In this document: one piece after another, positions 57,434-64,000 of the stretch
Layout: every line of letters starts with the position of its first letter
How positions within the stretch are numbered: the stretch's first letter is position 1
DNA from: Gemmatimonadota bacterium
GTDB lineage: Bacteria; Gemmatimonadota; Gemmatimonadetes; Gemmatimonadales; GWC2-71-9
Assembly: GCA_003169895.1 (NCBI GenBank)
Contig: PNAE01000007.1
Location: 1,326,160 to 1,390,159 of the forward strand
DNA: 64,000 bases
Direction of reading: 5' to 3'
The notes under the pieces: generated by a model
Told to the model about the DNA's origin: nothing
The model's input: the letters and a program-made list of their open reading frames with translations, nothing else
Databases searched by the model: none
Translations under genes and position numbers: made by a program

Positions 57434-60400
57434 ATGACGCTGCGTCCCATACTTGATGCCTTTGACCGCTGTGCCACGGTACGTGCGCTGGCGGAACGGA
57501 TTCCTGCGCGCGGCGCCACCCTGCGACTCGGCGGCGTTCCCGGTTCGAGCGGTGCGGTGCTCGCCACCTGGCTCACCAGTCATCTCGGTGCCAGCCGCCT
57601 CGTCACCATCATCACCGCGACACCCGCCGACGCCGAACGGTGGCTCACCGACCTGCAGCACCTCGCCGGCGCGGGCGTCGCGCTCTACCCGCAGCGGGAA
57701 GCGTTGGGCGAAGACGAGCCACATTTCGAGATCGCCGGCGAGCGCGTCGAGACGCTCGCGGCGCTGCTGCGTGGCGAACTGCGACTCCTGGTCACGACCG
57801 CGCGCGCCAGCGCCGAACGCACCGCCGTGCCGGCGGCGCTCGAGTCGCTGCGGCTCCAGCTCGCGGTCGGCGACGATCGCCCGCTCGGTGAGGTTGTCGG
57901 TGCGCTCGAGCGGATGGGCTATTCGCGCGTCGCGACCGTGGCGGAAGTCGCGGAGTGCTCGGTCCGCGGTGGCATCGTCGACGTGTACGGGTTTGGCATG
58001 GCGTCGCCCGCACGCCTCGAGTGGTGGGGCGACGCCATCAGTTCCATTCGCGCGTTCGACCTCACCAGCCAGCGGTCCGGTGCGGAACTTCCCGATGTCA
58101 CCATCCTGCCCATCCGCAGTGCGGCGATCGATGAAGCGACCGAGCCCGGCGGCGCCGTCGAACGCCGGTCTTTGCTCGAGTTGCTTCCCAGCGACACGCT
58201 GATCATCGAAGAGCGCACCCATCCCGATGAGGAAGAAGTTGATCGCGCCTGGCGCGAGGCCGAACACCACCTCGACATCGCGCGCCGGCTGGGCGAGCAC
58301 ACGGCACCGCGCGAGGACCTTTTCCTCGACCCGGCACAATGGCGCGGCCGCCTCGCGGCCTTTGCCCGCCTGGTCCTCCGCGACGAGCCGGCCGAAATCC
58401 AGCTCGGCTTCTTTCCGCCGGAGCGCGTCGACCGCGACCTCAACCGGTTGCGCGGCATGCTCGGTCACGGTGCACCGACACTGATCCTCTGTGACAACGA
58501 CGGCCAGCGGGAGCGACTCGACGAGTTGCTCGAGGGCAACGGATTCCGGCCGGCGGGCACGACCCTCGTGGTGGGCGCACTCGACGGCGGGTTCGTGCTG
58601 CCCACGCTGCGAGTGCTCACCGATCACGAAATCTTCCGGCGCGCCCGCCGGCTGCGGCGCGCGCGGCGGTATCGCCAGGCGGCGCCGTCGGCCGTCACCG
58701 GGGCGCTGTCGCTCGGCGACTACGTGGTGCATCTAGATCATGGCATCGGCATCTACCGCGGCATCGCGACGATCATCGTCCAGGGCGGCGTGATCGAAGT
58801 TGCGGTGCTCGAGTACGAGGGCGGTGACCGCCTCAACGTGCCGCTGTACCGCCTCGACCAGATCGAGCGGTATCGTGCCGCGGACGGCGACGCCGACGGC
58901 GATCATCCGCCACCCAAGCTGCACCGCATTGGCGGCAACCACTGGAAGAAGGTGCGCGAGAAGACGCGCCAGGCGATCCAGGCGATGGCGGCCGAGCTGC
59001 TCGACCTGTACGCCCGGCGCAAGTCGGTGGCCGGCTACGGGTTCCCGCCCGATACCCGCTGGCAGCGCGAACTGGAGTCGTCGTTCCTGTATGAGGACAC
59101 GCCCGACCAGCGCACCGCGACCGAAGACATCAAGCGCGACATGGAACGGCCCATGCCAATGGACCGCCTGCTCGTGGGCGACGTCGGCTACGGCAAGACC
59201 GAGGTCGCGGTGCGCGCCGCGTTCAAGGCGGTGCAGGGCGGCAAGCAGGTCGCGGTGCTCGTGCCCACCACCATTCTTGCCGAACAGCACTCCCGCACAT
59301 TTGCCGACCGCCTGGCCGACTATCCGGTCACCATCGAAGTGCTGTCGCGGTTTCGCACGCCCAAGGAGCAGAAGGAGACGGTGCGCAAGCTCGCCGCCGG
59401 CGAACTCGACATCGTCATCGGCACCCATCGCATCCTGTCGAACGACGTGCTCTTCAAGGATCTCGGCCTGCTGATCGTCGACGAGGAACATCGCTTCGGC
59501 GTCAAGCACAAGGAACGCCTCAAGCAGCTGCGGCTGGCGGTCGACGTCCTCACGCTCACCGCGACGCCGATCCCGCGGACGCTGCACATGTCGCTCGCGG
59601 GATTGCGCGACATGACGGTGATCGAGACACCGCCGCGCGACCGCTCGCCGATCCTCACCTTCGTCGAACCATGGGACGACGGGCTGCTCGACGAAGCGAT
59701 CGCCCGGGAGCTGGATCGCGGCGGTCAGGTGTTCTTCGTCCACAACCGGATCGAGACCATCGCCACCATCGTCGCCCGGGCGAGGACACTGGCGCCGCGC
59801 GCGCGGGTTGCGCTCGGGCACGGCCAGATGCCTGCCGACGAACTCGAAGACGTGATGCAACGGTTCGTCACCGGCGAGGTCGACATCCTGGTGTCAACCA
59901 TGATCGTGGAGTCGGGGCTGGACGTTCCCAATGCGAACACAATGATCGTGCATGACGCCCACCGCTTCGGGCTGGCGCAGCTCTACCAGCTGCGCGGCCG
60001 GGTCGGTCGGTCGCACCGCCGCGCCTACTGCTACCTGATCGTTCCCGATCTCATCGATCCGGCGGCCGAGGAACGGCTCAAGGTCCTCGAGCATCATACC
60101 GATCTGGGAGCGGGCTATCGGATCGCGCTCAAGGACCTCGAATTGCGCGGGGCGGGCAACCTCCTTGGCGCCGAGCAGTCCGGCCACGCGCACGCGGTGG
60201 GATTCGACCTGTACCTCCGGTGGCTGGAGGAGACGGTCACCGCGCTCAAGGGCCGGGTCGGCGGGGAGGCGCCCCAGCCGCCGGACGTGGTCTTCGACAC
60301 GCCCGCCCACCTGCCCGACAGTTACGTGCCCGACGACGGCATCAAGCTCGACCTCTATCGGCGACTGGCGCGGGCGTCGGCACCCGGCGACATTGATGAG

Positions 60401-60712
60401 TTGCGGACCGAACTGCGCGAGCGCTTCGGACCGCTTCCGGCCGAGACCGAAGCCCTGCTCGACATGGGCCGGCTGCGAACCATGGGTGCCCTGCTGGGCT
60501 TGCAACACGTGCTGGTCCGCGGTGACGAGGCGCGGCTGACGTTTCGTCAGGGCGCGGCACCCCGGATGGCCGGCCTGACCCAGGCGCTGGACGATGTCCA
60601 ACTCGCCGCCGAAGTGCGGCGAACCGTCCCGCTGTCGCTGCGTTTGTTGCGGCTGGGCGGCGAGGCGCTGGTGCCATCGCTCGTCCGGGCACTGCGGCAG
60701 GTCGCCGCATGA
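57434..60712 (+). CDS. mfd: Transcription-repair coupling factor Mfd
   Basis: Translocase that removes stalled RNA polymerase and recruits UvrA. The 1092-aa product has a UvrB-like N-terminal part (EALGEDEPHFEIAGERVETLAALLRGE, YSRVATVAEVAECSVRGGIVDVYGFG), the RNA-polymerase-interaction domain (LGDYVVHLDHGIGIYRGI), and helicase motifs: LLVGDVGYGKTEVAVRAAFKAV, LLIVDEEHRFGVKHKERLK, TLTATPIPRTLHMSLAGLRDMTVIETPP (TRG motif), VSTMIVESGLDVPNANTMI, QLYQLRGRVGRS. The TRCF C-terminal domain follows. ATG 57434 comes directly after the preceding TGA. Length matches the family. Confidence 0.97.
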   Translation: MTLRPILDAFDRCATVRALAERIPARGATLRLGGVPGSSGAVLATWLTSHLGASRLVTIITATPADAERWLTDLQHLAGAGVALYPQREALGEDEPHFEIAGERVETLAALLRGELRLLVTTARASAERTAVPAALESLRLQLAVGDDRPLGEVVGALERMGYSRVATVAEVAECSVRGGIVDVYGFGMASPARLEWWGDAISSIRAFDLTSQRSGAELPDVTILPIRSAAIDEATEPGGAVERRSLLELLPSDTLIIEERTHPDEEEVDRAWREAEHHLDIARRLGEHTAPREDLFLDPAQWRGRLAAFARLVLRDEPAEIQLGFFPPERVDRDLNRLRGMLGHGAPTLILCDNDGQRERLDELLEGNGFRPAGTTLVVGALDGGFVLPTLRVLTDHEIFRRARRLRRARRYRQAAPSAVTGALSLGDYVVHLDHGIGIYRGIATIIVQGGVIEVAVLEYEGGDRLNVPLYRLDQIERYRAADGDADGDHPPPKLHRIGGNHWKKVREKTRQAIQAMAAELLDLYARRKSVAGYGFPPDTRWQRELESSFLYEDTPDQRTATEDIKRDMERPMPMDRLLVGDVGYGKTEVAVRAAFKAVQGGKQVAVLVPTTILAEQHSRTFADRLADYPVTIEVLSRFRTPKEQKETVRKLAAGELDIVIGTHRILSNDVLFKDLGLLIVDEEHRFGVKHKERLKQLRLAVDVLTLTATPIPRTLHMSLAGLRDMTVIETPPRDRSPILTFVEPWDDGLLDEAIARELDRGGQVFFVHNRIETIATIVARARTLAPRARVALGHGQMPADELEDVMQRFVTGEVDILVSTMIVESGLDVPNANTMIVHDAHRFGLAQLYQLRGRVGRSHRRAYCYLIVPDLIDPAAEERLKVLEHHTDLGAGYRIALKDLELRGAGNLLGAEQSGHAHAVGFDLYLRWLEETVTALKGRVGGEAPQPPDVVFDTPAHLPDSYVPDDGIKLDLYRRLARASAPGDIDELRTELRERFGPLPAETEALLDMGRLRTMGALLGLQHVLVRGDEARLTFRQGAAPRMAGLTQALDDVQLAAEVRRTVPLSLRLLRLGGEALVPSLVRALRQVAA

Positions 60713-60748
60713 TGCCGGCACGTCATTCACAAATCATTGGGGAGTCCG

Positions 60749-62248
60749 ATGCGTCGTAACGTGATGGTGGTGGTGGGACTGGCCGCGTTGGTCGGTGGCT
60801 GTGGGATGTTTTCGGCGCATTCGGACGCGATCGAGGAAGCGGCGGGCCAGACATTTACCGCGCAGCGACTCGCCGACATCATGACGTCGATCAAGGGACC
60901 GATGCAGTTTGACGTGAAGACCGGCGCGGTCATCACGCGGCTCTGGACCGACATGACGCTGTTCGCGCAGGCCGCCGCGGCCAACAAGCTGACCGCCGAC
61001 TCGTCCCTGGTGGCCGACGCGATGTGGCCCACGATCATCCAGGCCACTGCGGCCCGCTGGATGGACAGTGTCGTGGTGCACAAGTCGAAGGTCACCGACG
61101 CGATGATCGATAGCGCCTACAAGGCCGATCAGGTGCGCGCGGTGGAGCACGTCCTCGTGGCGGTCGACTCCACCGCGCCCAAGGAAGACAAGGACAAGGC
61201 GCGCAAGAAGGCCGAGCGCTTCCTGGCGCAGCTCAAGGCCGGCGCGAGCTTCGCCCAGCTGGCGCACGACAGCACCGACGACCCGGGCTCCAAGGCCGAC
61301 AGCGGGTGGTATGGCCTCAAGCCGAAGGCCACCTGGGATCCGCCGTTCGGCAACGCCCTGTGGGCGCTCAAGCCGGGTGAAATCTCCGGAGTAGTTGCGG
61401 GCCGCTTCGGGTTCCACATTGTCCGGCGTCCGTCGGACGCCGAGTCGGCCAGGTTCTGGCGCGATTCGCTCACCCGCGCGACCGCGGGACCAATTCAGAG
61501 CGCCTACCTCAATGAGCTGAACACGACGTACAACGTGAAACTCGATGCCGCCGCCCTGCCGCACATGCGCGCATCGCTCGATGACCTCGAGGGCCACGAG
61601 AACGATCACACGGCGCTGTCGACGTTCAACGGCGGCAGCTTCACGACGGGTGACTTTATCCACTGGGCGCGAGCCGCCACGTCCGATCCCATCCGCGGCA
61701 CCGATCAGCTCGCCGCGTTCAAGGCCGGGCCGGACAGCAACTTTGTCGGGCTCCTCAAGTACTTCACCCAGGTCGCGCTGCTGATCAAGGAAGCCGACAA
61801 GAACCATGTCGGGCTGACGCCGGATGAGTGGAAGCAGATGGAGACCGCGTTCGCCGCGGCCGTCGATACGATCAAGATGAACATGGGCCTCACCCCGGCG
61901 GTCCTCGATCCCAAGGCGAGCGCGCACGATCGTTCACGCGCCGCAGCGGAAAGGGTCGATGGGTTCTTCAACGACCTGCTCGCGCAGAAAGCCCAGCCCC
62001 GGCCGTTGCCAGGCATGCTGTCGGCGACGCTGCGTTCCCGGGAAAAGACCAGGTTCAACGCGGTCGCGCTGCAGCACGGGATCGACCTCGCCAAGGCCAA
62101 GCACTCGGCGGATAGCCTCAAGGCGAGTGGCCCCGGTGGCGCAGTAGCGCCGCCGCCCGCGGCACCGAGCGGCATGAAGCCGGCGCCGGGTGGGCCGCCC
62201 ATCGGTGGTGCCGCCCCGCCGCCGCCGGCCCCGCCCAAGAAGCCGTGA
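60749..62248 (+). CDS. PpiC-type peptidyl-prolyl isomerase lipoprotein
   Basis: The 499-aa product has a lipoprotein signal (VVVGLAALVGGC), a helical N-terminal chaperone-like part, and one parvulin (PpiC) domain at about residues 125-225 (VEHVLVAVD... AQLKAGASFAQLAHDSTDDPGSKADSGWYGLKPKATWDPPFGNALWALKPGEISGVVAGRFGFHIVRR). A helical C-terminal half and a Pro-rich tail (PPPAAPSGMKPAPGGPP) end it. It is the outer- or inner-membrane-anchored relative of SurA. ATG 60749 follows GGGGAG; a TTG at 60737 is the alternative. It is coupled to surA by a GTGA overlap. Confidence 0.88.
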   Translation: MRRNVMVVVGLAALVGGCGMFSAHSDAIEEAAGQTFTAQRLADIMTSIKGPMQFDVKTGAVITRLWTDMTLFAQAAAANKLTADSSLVADAMWPTIIQATAARWMDSVVVHKSKVTDAMIDSAYKADQVRAVEHVLVAVDSTAPKEDKDKARKKAERFLAQLKAGASFAQLAHDSTDDPGSKADSGWYGLKPKATWDPPFGNALWALKPGEISGVVAGRFGFHIVRRPSDAESARFWRDSLTRATAGPIQSAYLNELNTTYNVKLDAAALPHMRASLDDLEGHENDHTALSTFNGGSFTTGDFIHWARAATSDPIRGTDQLAAFKAGPDSNFVGLLKYFTQVALLIKEADKNHVGLTPDEWKQMETAFAAAVDTIKMNMGLTPAVLDPKASAHDRSRAAAERVDGFFNDLLAQKAQPRPLPGMLSATLRSREKTRFNAVALQHGIDLAKAKHSADSLKASGPGGAVAPPPAAPSGMKPAPGGPPIGGAAPPPPAPPKKP

Positions 62249-63606
62249 CACGCCTGATCGCCGCCGGTTGGTTCGCCACGATCCTCTCGGGGAGCGTGGC
62301 GGGCCGGCTGTCGGCCCAGGCGGCCATCACCGACACCGCCACGGTGGACCGCATCGTTGCCGTGGTCGGGACCAGGGCGATTCTCGCGAGCCAGGTGCAG
62401 GAAGAATTGTTCGCCCGTGTCGGCAACGGGCAGGAGCGGCTCCCCGATCCGAACAAGGACCAGGCGGGGTACACCAAGGCGCTCGCCGCGGTGATGCGCC
62501 GGTACGTTGACACGCTGGTGGCGTTTGAACTCATCCACACCGAGGCAATCGCCGACACGACGATCAAGGTCACCGATCAGGAAATCCAGGACACCGCCGA
62601 TCAGGTGATCCAGAACGCCCGCAAGCAGTTCAAGTCGGAAACGGAGTTCAAGGACGAACTGAAGTCGATCGGGTTCGCGACCTCGGAGGAGTGGCGGACG
62701 TCGCTGCTCGAGAAGGAGCGGCGCTCGATTGCGGTGTCTCGCTTTCGCGCGCAGCTGATGGACCAGGGCAAGCTCAAGCCACTGACCCCGTCCGAGAAGG
62801 AGATGCGCGCCTTTTACGACGCGCATGTCGCCGAGCTCGGGTCATTTCCGGCGTCGGTGTCCATGCGACAGATCGTGGTCGCCCCCAAACCCACCGACGC
62901 CGCCAAGGCGAAGGCGCGTGCGCTGGCGGACTCGCTCGTGATCGAGTTGCGCAAGGGTGCCGACTTCGCCACGCTGGCGCGCCGTTTCTCGATGGACGAG
63001 GGGAGTCGCGCCGCGGGAGGTGACCTCAAGTGGTTCCGCCGCGGCGATATGGTGCGCGAATTCGAGGACGCCGCGTTCTCGCTCAATGTCGGCCAGGTGT
63101 CCGACCCGGTCGAGAGTCCGTTTGGCTACCACATCATCCAGGTGCAGCGCGTCAACCCGGGCGAGCGGCAGGCCCGCCACATCCTGATCATCCCCGACAT
63201 CGATTCGGCCGGCGCCCGGGCCGCGCACGACAAGGCCGTCGAGATCGCGGCGGCGCTGCACCAGGGCGCGTCATTCGATTCCCTGCAGCACATGTACCAC
63301 GACCGCTCCGAAGAGCTGGAATTGAACAGCTACCCGGTGGACTCACTCGCGAAGACACCATACGCAGCGCCAATCGTCGGTCTCGACAGCGCCAAGGTGA
63401 GCCAGGCGTTCGAGCTGCCCGTCGTGGGACATCCGCTGCGGAGCAAATGGGCGGTGGTCGAGGTGATCCGGCGCACGCCGGCCGGACCGCACTCGTACGA
63501 CGACCTCAAGGAACAGATCCGCAAGCTGGTTGGCATCCAGCTCGGCGAGCTCGATTACATCACTCAGCTGCGCAATCGGACGTACGTCGACATCCGAGCG
63601 CCGTGA
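62245..63606 (+). CDS. surA: SurA-like periplasmic chaperone / peptidyl-prolyl isomerase
   Basis: Periplasmic chaperone for outer-membrane proteins. The 453-aa product has a signal peptide (LIAAGWFATILSGSVAGRLSAQA) and the SurA N-terminal domain (DRIVAVVGTRAILASQVQEELFAR). A first parvulin domain runs SMRQIVVAPK to FGYHIIQVQRV, including RFSMDEGSRAAGGDLKWFRRGDM. A second, more divergent one runs RHILIIPDIDSAGARAAHDKAVEI to WAVVEVIRR. The GTG start overlaps the previous stop and its own stop overlaps pdxA, as in the conserved surA-pdxA pair of proteobacteria. Confidence 0.92.
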   Translation: MTRLIAAGWFATILSGSVAGRLSAQAAITDTATVDRIVAVVGTRAILASQVQEELFARVGNGQERLPDPNKDQAGYTKALAAVMRRYVDTLVAFELIHTEAIADTTIKVTDQEIQDTADQVIQNARKQFKSETEFKDELKSIGFATSEEWRTSLLEKERRSIAVSRFRAQLMDQGKLKPLTPSEKEMRAFYDAHVAELGSFPASVSMRQIVVAPKPTDAAKAKARALADSLVIELRKGADFATLARRFSMDEGSRAAGGDLKWFRRGDMVREFEDAAFSLNVGQVSDPVESPFGYHIIQVQRVNPGERQARHILIIPDIDSAGARAAHDKAVEIAAALHQGASFDSLQHMYHDRSEELELNSYPVDSLAKTPYAAPIVGLDSAKVSQAFELPVVGHPLRSKWAVVEVIRRTPAGPHSYDDLKEQIRKLVGIQLGELDYITQLRNRTYVDIRAP

Positions 63607-64000
63607 CGCCGCGCGTCCGGCTCGCGATCACGCTCGGTGATCCACGGGGCATCGGACCGGAAATCACCGCCGCCGTGCTCGCGGCGGGTATTGATGCCGA
63701 GATCACCGCGATCGGGGCGAAGGAACAGATCGCCGACTTGCGCGTCGATCACCGCATCGGCACCGGCAGCTGGCGAACCGCGGACGGGCTGGTGCGCGCG
63801 TCCGCGGTCGAAGCCGGGCTGATCGCCGGACGCGCCATCGAGCAGGCCGCCCGGCTCGCCCTGAGCGGCGAAGTGGACGCCATCGTCACCGCACCGGTGG
63901 AGAAGCATGCCCTGCATCTCGCCGGTTTTCCGTTTCCCGGACACACCGAATGGCTGGCGCACCTCGCCGGCGGCTGCGACGTCGCGATGATGCTGGCCAG
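63603..64000 (+). CDS. pdxA: 4-hydroxythreonine-4-phosphate dehydrogenase (3' end outside window)
   Basis: Pyridoxal-5'-phosphate biosynthesis enzyme. About 132 residues are visible of a usual ~330: RLAITLGDPRGIGPEITAAVL at the N-terminus (the PdxA GDPxGIGPE signature) and AIVTAPVEKHALHLAGFPFPGHTEWLAHLAGG, which holds the zinc/substrate His (GHTEW). GTG 63603 overlaps the surA stop as GTGA. The gene is cut by the window end. Confidence 0.95.
   Translation, partial: MTPRVRLAITLGDPRGIGPEITAAVLAAGIDAEITAIGAKEQIADLRVDHRIGTGSWRTADGLVRASAVEAGLIAGRAIEQAARLALSGEVDAIVTAPVEKHALHLAGFPFPGHTEWLAHLAGGCDVAMMLA

Noticed and set aside
55589-58732. 1047-codon minus-strand open frame
   Set aside because: It is antisense to the BatA-domain gene and mfd, both of which have clear motifs; long antisense frames are expected at this G+C content.

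Overview
The window is a 64 kb stretch of a high-GC (about two thirds G+C by eye), gene-dense, Gram-negative bacterial chromosome. The mix of genes suggests Gemmatimonadota: outer-membrane-style lipoproteins, metalloproteases, an SBBP beta-propeller protein, FtsEX-EnvC, SurA, and E. coli-type zinc-free S14 and L33. This assignment is inference, since no rRNA lies in the window. Essentially everything is ordinary chromosome. The one clear accessory piece is a 2.1 kb segment bounded by tRNA-Asn and a duplicate of its 3' end.

Layout. 1-3.9 kb (minus): phoB-phoR-ppk, phosphate sensing and polyphosphate synthesis. 4.0-7.5 kb (plus): a GG-less ThiS-like protein, adenosine deaminase, a CNT nucleoside transporter and purine nucleoside phosphorylase, a purine-salvage operon. 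7.7-11.4 kb: thiD, a TrmH-type methyltransferase, a prepilin peptidase and a metalloprotease lipoprotein. 11.5-15.5 kb: ffh-rpsP-rimM-trmD-rplS-rnhB. 15.6-20.4 kb: a ChaN-like protein, tRNA-Lys, two lytic transglycosylases, moaC and holB. 20.4-23.0 kb: an A+T-richer non-coding region, tRNA-Asn and the att-like island with an ArnT-like glycosyltransferase. 23-32.8 kb: SBBP lipoprotein, small lipoprotein, rpsN-rpmG, a PLP decarboxylase, uvrA, a flippase-like protein and an ABC exporter. 32.9-41.2 kb: FHA/PP2C pair, HD phosphohydrolase, pckG, matrixin-like protease, nfo and a diguanylate cyclase. 51.8-41.3 kb (minus): a tightly coupled ten-gene series lepA-GT4-ROK-PfkB-GHKL-STAS-trans-sulfuration-ftsE-ftsX-envC. 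52-64 kb: EamA, M28 peptidase, DUF58/BatA pair, mfd, two PpiC isomerases and the start of pdxA.

Three non-coding themes stand out. First, at least nine gene borders carry large inverted repeats built from 7-nt units (mostly AGAGACG), with arms that often run into stop codons or N-termini. Second, several convergent gene pairs end in a palindrome that contains both stop codons. Third, nearly every gene at the head of a transcription unit has a TANNNT (-10-like) hexamer only 5-9 nt before its start codon, which suggests widespread leaderless transcription. Four-base GTGA/ATGA overlaps dominate inside operons, indicating strong translational coupling.
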